Assembly: GCA_900769875.1 (NCBI GenBank)
Contig: CAAGII010000126.1
Span: forward strand, 1 to 19,477
Source of the DNA: Clostridia bacterium
GTDB taxonomy: Bacteria > Bacillota > Clostridia > Christensenellales > Aristaeellaceae
Reading direction: 5' to 3'
Length of the DNA stretch: 19,477 nucleotides
Part shown: positions 1 through 5,945 of the stretch, piece by piece
Layout of the letters: each line of letters opens with the position of its first letter
Position numbering within the stretch: position 1 is the stretch's first letter
Notes under the pieces: generated by a model
Told to the model about the DNA's origin: nothing
Seen by the model: only the letters and a program-made list of their open reading frames with translations
Database searches by the model: none
Position numbers and translations under genes: made by a program

Positions 1-1
1 A

Positions 2-92
2 TGGCGGAGAGTTAGGGATTTGAACCCTAGGTGGGGTATAAGCCCACACACGATTTCCAGTCGTGCGCCTTAGACCACTCAGCCAACTCTCC
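2..92 (-). tRNA. tRNA-Ser (anticodon GGA)
   Basis: Read on the minus strand, the sequence folds as a class II (long variable arm) tRNA. The 7-bp acceptor stem is GGAGAGT with ACTCTCC, the discriminator is G, and the CCA is genome-encoded at 2-4. The anticodon loop CTGGAAA lies at 54-60, giving anticodon GGA at 56-58, which reads UCC/UCU serine codons. The variable arm GTGGGCTT/CCCCAC and the T-loop GGTTCAAATCC are present. At 91 nt the length fits tRNA-Ser. It has its own upstream promoter (126-153), so it appears to be transcribed singly or as the first gene of a unit leaving the window. Confidence 0.96.
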
Positions 93-125
93 ATTGGGTT
101 GCGTCAGTCATCCGCAACGAATATT

Positions 126-153
126 ATTATAGCGCAGATTTACGTTTTGTCAA
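126..153 (-). promoter_or_regulatory. sigma-A-type promoter of tRNA-Ser
   Basis: On the minus strand there is a perfect TTGACA (148-153), a 16-bp spacer and a perfect TATAAT (126-131). Transcription would start near 119. The short leader holds a 6-bp inverted repeat, GTTGCG (98-103) with CGCAAC (113-118), just before the tRNA 5' end. Confidence 0.85.
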
Positions 154-192
154 GATGCATTCTGACATTTTTTGCAGATTCCGGGCAGCGCG

Positions 193-210
193 TCCGCCAG
201 GCCTGACGGA
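193..210. promoter_or_regulatory. 18-bp near-palindrome, possible operator
   Basis: TCCGCCAGGCCTGACGGA is symmetric apart from one mismatched pair. It lies about 40 bp upstream of the tRNA -35 box and about 130 bp upstream of the transporter -35 box. Neither predicted transcript includes it, so an RNA hairpin role is unlikely. The 154-341 stretch otherwise holds no gene, only a scatter of TGCAT motifs. No binding protein can be named. Confidence 0.3.
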
Positions 211-341
211 TCTGCGTCCTATGCATTGATCCGCTGCATAATTGCATAAAGCATGCCACTTTTCCCAATGCATTCGTTGTTTTTTGTTCGTTTTTCTGAA
301 TATCAACAGCCATTTCGCTGTATCTTTATGCAAATTAGCTC

Positions 342-369
342 TTGACATTTCCCTGATTCGCGTTATAAT
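342..369 (+). promoter_or_regulatory. sigma-A-type promoter of the amino-acid ABC transporter operon
   Basis: Perfect TTGACA (342-347), 16-bp spacer, perfect TATAAT (364-369). The start would be near 376, giving a leader of about 31 nt with the ribosome binding site AAGGAGG at 391-397. This is one of the two strongest-looking promoters in the window, fitting a highly expressed binding protein. Confidence 0.9.
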
Positions 370-406
370 AGGCCATGTTCCATCAAACATAAGGAGGAAA
401 TGACTG

Positions 407-1138
407 ATGAAGAAACTGGTTGCTCTCTTGATCGCTGTGATGCTGCTCTGCTCCGCCGCTCTGGCTGACGCGCTGGTGATGGCCACCAACGCCTCCTTCC
501 CTCCCTACGAGTTCATTGATGACAACGGTGGCTACGCCGGTATCGACGTTGAGATTGCCACGGCGATCGCCGCTAAGCTCGGCTATGAGCTGGATGTGCT
601 GGATATCGAATTCGGCGCCATCATCAGCGCTGTCAACTCCGGCAAGGCTGATTTCAGCATGGCCGGCATGACCGTGACTGAGGAGCGCAAGCAGTCCGTG
701 AACTTCTCCAACACCTACGCCACCGGCGTTCAGGTCGCGATTGTGAAGGCTGACTGCGAGCTGACGCTGGATGACCTGCTGGCTGCGGATGCGAAGTATC
801 TGTGCGGCGTGCAGGAATCCACCACCGGCGACATCTACATCTCCGGCGATCTGGGCGATGATCGCGTGATGCGCTATCCCAACGGCAACGAGGCTGTCAT
901 GGCGCTGAAGGCCGGCAAGATCGACTTCGTCATCATCGACAACGAGCCCGCCAAGAACTACGTCGCGGTCAACGAGGGTCTGAAGATTCTGGAGACCGAG
1001 TATGTGATCGAGGACTACGCCGCCTGCTTTGCCAAGGAGAACACCGAGCTGCTGGACAAGTTCAACGCTGCGCTGCAGGAGCTGATCGATGACGGCACCA
1101 TCGCCGCGATCGTTGCCAAGTACATCCCCGCTGAGTAA
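407..1138 (+). CDS. amino-acid ABC transporter substrate-binding protein
   Basis: A 243-residue extracytoplasmic solute-binding protein of family 3 (SBP_bac_3), which captures a polar amino acid outside the cell and delivers it to the permease encoded next. A signal peptide is visible at residues 1-20 (MKKLV, hydrophobic stretch, cleavage after AALA). The mature part opens with the family pattern ATNASFPPYEF and GGYAGIDVEIATAIAAKLG, then VNSGKADFSMAGMTVTEERK. Oddly there is no clear lipobox: Cys15 is preceded by Leu and followed by more signal sequence, so the usual lipoprotein anchor of Gram-positive binding proteins seems to be missing. AAGGAGG lies 9 nt before the ATG. A partial terminator follows, so this gene is likely expressed above the two downstream genes. 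The substrate cannot be read from the sequence; polar or branched amino acids are both possible. Confidence 0.93.
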   Translation: MKKLVALLIAVMLLCSAALADALVMATNASFPPYEFIDDNGGYAGIDVEIATAIAAKLGYELDVLDIEFGAIISAVNSGKADFSMAGMTVTEERKQSVNFSNTYATGVQVAIVKADCELTLDDLLAADAKYLCGVQESTTGDIYISGDLGDDRVMRYPNGNEAVMALKAGKIDFVIIDNEPAKNYVAVNEGLKILETEYVIEDYAACFAKENTELLDKFNAALQELIDDGTIAAIVAKYIPAE

Positions 1139-1158
1139 ACCTCACGGATTCCAAGGAA

Positions 1159-1190
1159 GGGAGCGGCCTCTTGTCGCTCCCCTCTTTCTT
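1159..1190 (+). terminator. intercistronic stem-loop, probable partial terminator
   Basis: GGGAGCG (1159-1165) pairs with CGCTCCC (1175-1181) across a 9-nt loop, followed by the pyrimidine run CTCTTTCTT. It sits between binding protein and permease. The broken T-run suggests leaky termination or mRNA stabilisation, a common way to express the binding protein in excess. Confidence 0.6.
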
Positions 1191-1224
1191 GTCTGACCAA
1201 CACGTCCGCAAAGGAGGCTTGCCC

Positions 1225-1974
1225 ATGCCTGAACAACTGCTTGCTTCCTGGGAAAAGCTGAAGGCTGATTTCATCCTGAACTTTGTCCAGGGCGACCGCT
1301 GGAGGATGCTGGTCACGGGTCTGAGCAATACATTGCTGATCGCGTTTCTTGCGTGCCTGATCGGCATCGTGCTCGGCATCATCGTGGCTGTGATCCGCTC
1401 CTCATGGGATACCAATGTCAAGCAATCCCGCCATCATGGCGTGCTGTATCATGTGATGCACATCCTCAACAGTGTGTGCAAGGTGTATACCACGGTGATC
1501 CGCGGCACGCCAGTGGTGGTACAGCTGCTGATTATGTTCTACATTGTCTTTAAGACCTCACGCAATGGACTGCTTGTCGCTACGCTGAGCTTCGGATTGA
1601 ACTCAGGCGCCTATGTGTCCGAGATCATCCGTTCCGGCATTATGTCCATCGACAAGGGGCAGATGGAAGCAGGCCGCAGCCTTGGCTTCAACTATGTGCA
1701 GAGCATGTGGTACATCATCACCCCACAGGTGCTGAAAAATGTGCTGCCCCCGCTTGCCAATGAGTTCATCGTGCTGCTCAAGGAGACCTCCGTCGCGGCC
1801 TATGTGGCGGTGCAGGATCTGACCTACGCGGGCAACCGTATCCGCGGCAAGACCTATTCCGATTTCATGCCCCTCATTGCGGTGGCGCTGATCTATCTGT
1901 TGGTCGTGATGTTCTTCACCAAGCTGGTGAGCATCCTTGAAAGGAGGCTGCGCGAAAGTGATAACCGTTCATAA
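1225..1974 (+). CDS. amino-acid ABC transporter permease
   Basis: A 249-residue inner-membrane permease of the His/Glu/Gln/Arg/opine family (BPD_transp_1). It shows hydrophobic segments near residues 33-57, 98-112, 115-135 and 215-240, and the cytoplasmic EAA loop EAGRSLGFNYVQSMWYII that docks on the ATPase. The frame is open from a TTG at 1171, but that start would lie inside the stem-loop. ATG 1225, preceded by AAAGGAGG at 1210-1217, is clearly better. A loop of about 40 residues after the first membrane segment (SSWDTNVKQSRHHGVLYHVM) is somewhat longer than in the E. coli proteins, as often seen in Firmicutes. No second permease gene is present, so the channel is probably a homodimer. It overlaps the next gene by 17 nt. 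Confidence 0.93.
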   Translation: MPEQLLASWEKLKADFILNFVQGDRWRMLVTGLSNTLLIAFLACLIGIVLGIIVAVIRSSWDTNVKQSRHHGVLYHVMHILNSVCKVYTTVIRGTPVVVQLLIMFYIVFKTSRNGLLVATLSFGLNSGAYVSEIIRSGIMSIDKGQMEAGRSLGFNYVQSMWYIITPQVLKNVLPPLANEFIVLLKETSVAAYVAVQDLTYAGNRIRGKTYSDFMPLIAVALIYLLVVMFFTKLVSILERRLRESDNRS

Positions 1975-2683
1975 GCTTGAAAAGCGCTTTGGCGATTTGA
2001 AGGTGCTGCGCGGCGTGGACCAGCATATCCGCAAGGGTGAAAAGGTCGTGCTGATCGGTCCCAGCGGCAGCGGCAAGACGACCTTTCTGCGCTGTCTGAA
2101 CCGCCTTGAGGAGCCAACCGGCGGCCAGATCATCTTCGAGGGCGAGGACATTACCGACATTCATTGCGACATCAACAAGGTGCGCATGAAGATGGGCATG
2201 GTGTTTCAGCAGTTCAACCTCTTCCCTCACCTGAACATCATGCAGAACATCACCCTTGGCCCGATGAAGCTGAAAAAGATCTCCCGCGATCAGGCAGAGG
2301 CGGAGGCAAACAAGCTGCTGGATCGCGTGGGTCTGCGCGATAAGGCGCTCAACTATCCCCGCCAGCTCAGCGGCGGACAGCAGCAGCGTATCGCCATTGT
2401 GCGCGCGCTGGCCATGAACCCCGATGTGATGCTCTTTGACGAGCCGACCAGCGCGCTTGACCCTGAAATGGTCGGCGAGGTGCTGGACGTGATGAAGCAG
2501 CTCGCCATGGAAGGCATGACCATGGTTGTGGTCACCCATGAAATGGGCTTCGCGCGCGAGGTGGCGGATCATGTGATGTTCATGGATCAGGGCGTCATTG
2601 TGGAGCAGGGACATCCGCATCAGGTGTTCGGCAATCCTGAGCAGGCGCGTACGCGCGACTTCCTGCGCAAGGTATTGAAATAA
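1958..2683 (+). CDS. amino-acid ABC transporter ATP-binding protein (GlnQ-like)
   Basis: A 241-residue cytoplasmic ATPase that powers the permease. All nucleotide-binding motifs are present in order: Walker A GPSGSGKT (residues 34-41), Q-loop VFQQFNLFPH, ABC signature LSGGQQQR, Walker B VMLFDEPTSALD and switch histidine VVVTHEMG. These match the polar amino-acid family (GlnQ/HisP/ArtP). The start is read as GTG at 1958 because AAAGGAGG (1940-1947) sits 10 nt upstream, inside the end of the permease gene; an upstream TTG at 1937 has no ribosome binding site. The overlap implies translational coupling to the permease. The operon ends with a strong hairpin 18 nt downstream. Confidence 0.95.
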   Translation: MITVHKLEKRFGDLKVLRGVDQHIRKGEKVVLIGPSGSGKTTFLRCLNRLEEPTGGQIIFEGEDITDIHCDINKVRMKMGMVFQQFNLFPHLNIMQNITLGPMKLKKISRDQAEAEANKLLDRVGLRDKALNYPRQLSGGQQQRIAIVRALAMNPDVMLFDEPTSALDPEMVGEVLDVMKQLAMEGMTMVVVTHEMGFAREVADHVMFMDQGVIVEQGHPHQVFGNPEQARTRDFLRKVLK

Positions 2684-2700
2684 CCACAATCGCAGATACT

Positions 2701-2733
2701 GCACAGTGTTGTTTCGGCGCACTGTGCGTTTTT
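2701..2733 (+). terminator. rho-independent terminator of the ABC transporter operon
   Basis: GCACAGTG (2701-2708) pairs perfectly with CACTGTGC (2720-2727), then G and TTTTT (2729-2733). The position fits termination after the ATPase gene. Confidence 0.85.
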
Positions 2734-2805
2734 GCGTGTTTTGCAGGAAAGCGGGCAAAATGCGCGAATCTCTCCCTATATGACACTTGCAGAAAGAGGT
2801 TGCTC

Positions 2806-4035
2806 ATGGCCAACATGCTTGATTATGTACTCTGGCGAGGCGATATCGACCTTGATTACTCCCCGTGGAATGTCATCGACACCCTTGTGGTCGCGACGCT
2901 TTCCTATATCGCGCTTGAGCCTGCCGCGTCCGGGGAAGGCGCGGGTCTGCCCGAAATCGCGGAACAGCTCTACGCGCCGCTGGGCGGCGACAGGCTGCTC
3001 TCCCCCGGCGCGCCTGATGAGATCGCCAGAATGAATGATTCCGACCGCTTCATCGCAAGCTTCAGGCGCCTGCTGTTCCTTGCGGCGGTGAGCAGGCGTT
3101 ACCGTGACATTCGCCTGCACGATTATGTGGATATTCTGGATAAAAAGCAGAACCTGCAGTTTTCCGCCGTCACCGCAACGCTGCCAAACGGCGTGCAGCT
3201 GGTCGCCTTTCGCGGCACGGATGATACCATGGTTGGCTGGCGCGAGGATTTCAACATGTCCTTTGGCACGGTCGAGGCGCAGCTGCGTGCGAGGGATTAT
3301 CTATCCCGGATCGCGGAGGGCTTCCGCGGCGGTATCATCACTGCGGGTCACAGCAAGGGAGGCAACCTTGCGGTGTACGCATCATCCACCGTACCGCCTT
3401 CCGTACGCGGGCGGCTGATTGGCGTGTACAGCTTTGACGGTCCGGGGCTTGACGCTCAGACCGCCGCGCTAGAGGGCTATCAGGTGCTTCGTCCCAGTCT
3501 GCATTCCTATGTCCCTCAGCGATCTGTGGTGGGGATGCTGCTGTGCTATCACGGCGGCTACAAGGTGGTGCGCTCGACCGAACGCGGCATGATGCAGCAC
3601 AATCCCTTCTCCTGGCAGGTGATGGTCACAGGCTTTGTGGAATGCGAGGAAATCGACGACAGCAGCGTCATCATCAGCGATGTGCTGCATCAGTGGCTCA
3701 GGGAAATGCCGGTGGAAAACCGCAAGCTCTTTGTCACCACGCTCTTTGATCTGCTGGAGGAGAACGATGTCACCGGTATGAGTCAGCTGCTGGACAACGT
3801 AGGCGTCACGGCGGAGAGGCTGCTTCGCAAGACCATGAAGCTGGGCAAGGATGAAAAGAAGCTGTTCCTTTCCATGCTCAGCCGCTTCTTCAGCCTCTTC
3901 ACCGACGAAATCAAGGAGGCGCTGCAAAAGCGCGGGCAGCAGTCCACGGGCCGCTATCTGATGCTGCTGCACAAGTATTACACCTCACGCGCAGAAAACG
4001 AATGGAAGCTCACCAGCGGAGAGCAGAAGGAATAG
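2806..4035 (+). CDS. DUF2974 (Mbeg1-like) alpha/beta hydrolase-fold protein
   Basis: A 409-residue cytoplasmic protein of the DUF2974 family, a lipase-like alpha/beta hydrolase group of unknown substrate common in Firmicutes. Key signs are VAFRGTDDTMVGWREDFNMS near residues 133-152, the nucleophile elbow GHSKGGNLAVYAS (181-193, catalytic Ser183 expected) and YSFDGPGLD (208-216), all hallmarks of the family. There is no signal peptide or membrane segment. ATG 2806 follows AAAGAGG (2793-2799) at 6 nt; the upstream in-frame TTG 2800 touches that site. No convincing promoter was found between the transporter terminator and this gene, so it may use a weak promoter or read-through. The C-terminal 150 residues are helical and charged, with no recognised motif. 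The gene ends before a perfect convergent terminator. Confidence 0.85.
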   Translation: MANMLDYVLWRGDIDLDYSPWNVIDTLVVATLSYIALEPAASGEGAGLPEIAEQLYAPLGGDRLLSPGAPDEIARMNDSDRFIASFRRLLFLAAVSRRYRDIRLHDYVDILDKKQNLQFSAVTATLPNGVQLVAFRGTDDTMVGWREDFNMSFGTVEAQLRARDYLSRIAEGFRGGIITAGHSKGGNLAVYASSTVPPSVRGRLIGVYSFDGPGLDAQTAALEGYQVLRPSLHSYVPQRSVVGMLLCYHGGYKVVRSTERGMMQHNPFSWQVMVTGFVECEEIDDSSVIISDVLHQWLREMPVENRKLFVTTLFDLLEENDVTGMSQLLDNVGVTAERLLRKTMKLGKDEKKLFLSMLSRFFSLFTDEIKEALQKRGQQSTGRYLMLLHKYYTSRAENEWKLTSGEQKE

Positions 4036-4082
4036 CTTCGCACCTGCGGCACAAGCATATTGCAACCGCATAACCGCTCTGC

Positions 4083-4122
4083 GCAAAGCAGCCTGCCGTT
4101 TTCGTCCGGCAGGCTGCTTTGC
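4083..4122. terminator. bidirectional terminator between DUF2974 and DegV genes
   Basis: A perfect 16-bp stem (4083-4098 with 4107-4122) and an 8-nt loop lie between two genes that converge. The DegV stop codon begins right at its edge. The T-rich end of the stem rather than a downstream T-run provides the weak A-U part. Confidence 0.8.
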
Positions 4123-4983
4123 TTATGGAATTTCCTGTACTGCCACGCCAAGGGTACCGACCCCTGTATGGCTTGCGACGGCGGGACTGAGCGCGCTGAT
4201 AAACACACTGCGCACATCCAGCCTGTCCATCAGCCGGTCACGCAGGTGCGTCGCCTCGTCAAAAGCCCCGCAGTGCATCACGGCCATGCGCAGGCGCGAG
4301 GACTCATAGCGTGCTGTCAGCTGCTCCATGATGCGGTTGGCAGCGTTGCGGTCGCCGCAGTCGCGTACCACCACTTTCAGCGTACCGTTTGCCTCCACAC
4401 ACAGCAGCGGATGCGACCGCAGCACCGACATGCCGAGGCATTGCAGGCGACTGACCCTGCCGCCCTGACGGAGATACCGCAGCTGTCCGGGGCAGAACAG
4501 AAGCGTCTGCGTCGCTCGTGCGTGGAGGATCGCCTCGCGCACATCCTCTGCTGTGTCGCCGCTGCTCAGCCGCTCCGCAGCGGTCAGCAGCAGCAGTCCC
4601 GTGCCGCAGGAGACCGTGCGCGTATCCACCACATCCACATGAAGCCGCGCCTCGTCCATCGCAAGCGTCTGGATCCTCGCCAGCCCAGCGCTCAGGGACG
4701 CGGACGCTGCCAGAAACATCGCCCTTGTGCAGCCCTCCTCACGCAGCTGCCGAAAGCACGCGCGGATATCCTCCGGGTTTGGCGGCGCAGTCTGGGGACG
4801 CTCGCGCCGTACCAGCTCGATCGCGTCGCGAGGGGTGATATCCACCCGATCCCGCATTTCGCCCCGGCTTGTGGAAAGACGCAGCGGCAGCATGCGGATA
4901 TCATAGCGCCGCAGCATTTCTTCCGCCAAACCGCAGCCCGAATCCGTAAGCAGCGCGATCCTTTCACCGTGTGCAATGAACAC
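4123..4983 (-). CDS. DegV family fatty-acid-binding protein
   Basis: A 286-residue cytoplasmic DegV/FakB-type protein. Family members bind a single fatty acid and, where known, present it to the fatty acid kinase FakA for phosphorylation and use in phospholipids. The N-terminus ALLTDSGCGL is the classic DegV opening strand and loop, followed by PNPEDIRACF, a helical domain containing FCPGQLRYLRQGGRVSRLQ (the family's L-x-LRKGGRIS pattern) and the closing SPAVASHTGVGTLGVAV. Start: the frame is open from an ATG at 5040, but GGAAAGGAGA (about 4991-5000) is correctly spaced only for GTG 4983, and the domain begins there. It has its own extended -10 promoter. No fakA gene is in the window, so the partner must be elsewhere. 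Confidence 0.9.
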   Translation of the reverse strand: MFIAHGERIALLTDSGCGLAEEMLRRYDIRMLPLRLSTSRGEMRDRVDITPRDAIELVRRERPQTAPPNPEDIRACFRQLREEGCTRAMFLAASASLSAGLARIQTLAMDEARLHVDVVDTRTVSCGTGLLLLTAAERLSSGDTAEDVREAILHARATQTLLFCPGQLRYLRQGGRVSRLQCLGMSVLRSHPLLCVEANGTLKVVVRDCGDRNAANRIMEQLTARYESSRLRMAVMHCGAFDEATHLRDRLMDRLDVRSVFISALSPAVASHTGVGTLGVAVQEIP

Positions 4984-5021
4984 TGCGCTTCTCTCCTTTC
5001 CCGTATCGTGCGAATGAGCAC

Positions 5022-5050
5022 ATGATAGCATACCGATCATGCAGGATCAA
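5022..5050 (-). promoter_or_regulatory. promoter of the DegV gene
   Basis: Minus strand: TTGATC (5045-5050), 17-bp spacer ending in TGC, then TATCAT (5022-5027), an extended -10 promoter. The leader would be about 30 nt. It argues against the upstream ATG at 5040, which lies between the two boxes. Confidence 0.7.
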
Positions 5051-5064
5051 GCCATCGCCTCGTA

Positions 5065-5096
5065 AAAGCGCCATGGCATGATCGCCACGGCGCTTT
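5065..5096 (-). terminator. rho-independent terminator after the P-loop protein gene
   Basis: A 13-bp stem (5065-5077 with 5084-5096, one G-U pair in the minus-strand RNA) and 6-nt loop, ending in GCTTTTA on the minus strand. It sits 24 nt downstream of the stop codon at 5120. Confidence 0.8.
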
Positions 5097-5119
5097 GCGT
5101 GAAGGGTTGATCCGGCCGC

Positions 5120-5710
5120 TCAGGTCTCCTGCAGCTCTGCCAGCACGCGGATCATGGATTCCTCCAGTGATTCATTGCTGTTATTGTCCACAATCAGCAG
5201 GCGACCCACCGCGTCGGGTGAATTGAGGTTCTCCGGAATGCTGTAGTCCTGCGTTTTCACATACTCATCCCAATGCTCCAGCTTCCACGTATCGCGGTCG
5301 GAGTTGCGCTGGATCATCCGGCGATGCACAGTCTCGACGTCTGCCATGACCCAGACCACAGCGAGGGTTGCGCCCTTTGCGGCCAGACGGCGCTTCAGGG
5401 CATGGATATAGTGGTTATCGCGAACCTCCTGCGTAAAGGGGGCGTTGATGAGCACCAGATCATCGTAATCCAGCGCTTCAAGAGCAAGGTCGACAATGCA
5501 CTCATACTCCGCGTCGCGAATGTACTTTTGGAAGAACTCACTGCTTCGGTCGTAAGGCTGATTAGCCACCTTGAAAATCTGCTTGGACAGAACGATCAGC
5601 GTATCCTTATCCAGATAGACCACATGGTCCAGCCGCTTGGAAAGCAGACGGGATACGTAGGTCTTGCCGCATGCAGGAGGCGAGGTGACCAGAATCAGTT
5701 TCTTGTGCAT
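5120..5710 (-). CDS. P-loop ATP/GTP-binding protein, AAA_33/zeta-like kinase fold
   Basis: A 196-residue cytoplasmic protein starting MHKKLILVTSPPACGKTYVS. Residues 9-17 are a Walker A loop whose first glycine is replaced (SPPACGKT), as in some small-molecule kinases of the AAA_33 group. Further signs of a kinase fold are DKDTL (near 37-41), LVLINAPFTQEVRDN, a Walker B-like hydrophobic strand VVWVMADVETVHRRMIQRNSDRDTWK (split here by a lid-type arginine cluster) and a C-terminal LLIVDNNS strand. The substrate is unknown; sugar, nucleoside and zeta-toxin-like kinases all share this layout, and no antitoxin gene is adjacent. The frame extends upstream to 6052, but AAAGGAG 11 nt before ATG 5710 and the start of the domain fix this start. 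The roughly 120-nt leader and a hairpin around the ribosome binding site suggest translational control. Confidence 0.75.
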   Translation of the reverse strand: MHKKLILVTSPPACGKTYVSRLLSKRLDHVVYLDKDTLIVLSKQIFKVANQPYDRSSEFFQKYIRDAEYECIVDLALEALDYDDLVLINAPFTQEVRDNHYIHALKRRLAAKGATLAVVWVMADVETVHRRMIQRNSDRDTWKLEHWDEYVKTQDYSIPENLNSPDAVGRLLIVDNNSNESLEESMIRVLAELQET

Positions 5711-5714
5711 GTTG

Positions 5715-5734
5715 TTGACAGCTCCTTTTGTCAA
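5715..5734 (-). promoter_or_regulatory. ribosome binding site in a hairpin loop
   Basis: In the minus-strand RNA, TTGACA (5729-5734) can pair with TGTCAA (5715-5720), leaving AAAGGAGC, the ribosome binding site of the P-loop protein gene, as the 8-nt loop. A second inverted repeat, CCGGAC/GTCCGG (5738-5743, 5764-5769), lies just upstream in the same leader. Confidence 0.45.
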
Positions 5735-5837
5735 GAACCGGACGGAAACATAACCCAACCCAAGTCCGGATTCATATTCGCAAGCATAACGTGCCCGATC
5801 AGGCTGAATGCTATTCCATGCGCAGTCAGCCTGTAAC

Positions 5838-5866
5838 ATTATACACGAAACGCGGAGATTTGACAA
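5838..5866 (-). promoter_or_regulatory. promoter of the P-loop protein gene
   Basis: Minus strand: TTGTCA (5861-5866), 17-bp spacer, perfect TATAAT (5838-5843). The start near 5831 gives a leader of about 120 nt, long for this window. Confidence 0.85.
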
Positions 5867-5899
5867 TCCATTTTCGGCTTTTTTCGCACAAATTAAGGA

Positions 5900-5926
5900 A
5901 TCCGGCAGGACTTTCCCCTGCCGGAT
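5900..5926 (-). terminator. terminator of guaB
   Basis: ATCCGGCAGG (5900-5909) pairs perfectly with CCTGCCGGAT (5917-5926), 10 bp with a 7-nt loop, 19 nt past the guaB stop on the minus strand. The downstream minus-strand sequence TCCTTAATTTG is only moderately T-rich. Confidence 0.7.
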
Positions 5927-5945
5927 GTCCGTCCATCGGGCTGGA

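Noticed and set aside
2..210. tRNA gene as an integration site for a mobile element.
   Set aside because: No integrase, no duplicated tRNA 3' end and no foreign-looking gene is present beside it.
127..489. A 120-codon minus-strand frame across the transporter promoter.
   Set aside because: It covers the tRNA promoter and overlaps the start of the binding-protein gene, has no ribosome binding site and no conserved motif.
1171..1224. Upstream TTG start for the permease.
   Set aside because: It lies inside the stem-loop at 1159-1181 and has no ribosome binding site; ATG 1225 is preceded by AAAGGAGG.
2734..2800. Possible promoter for the DUF2974 gene (TATATG near 2777).
   Set aside because: No acceptable -35 box lies 16-18 bp upstream, so it was not listed as a feature.
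5120..5710. Zeta-toxin of a toxin-antitoxin pair.
   Set aside because: The kinase fold is similar, but no epsilon-like antitoxin gene is adjacent and the gene is monocistronic with a housekeeping-type promoter and terminator.
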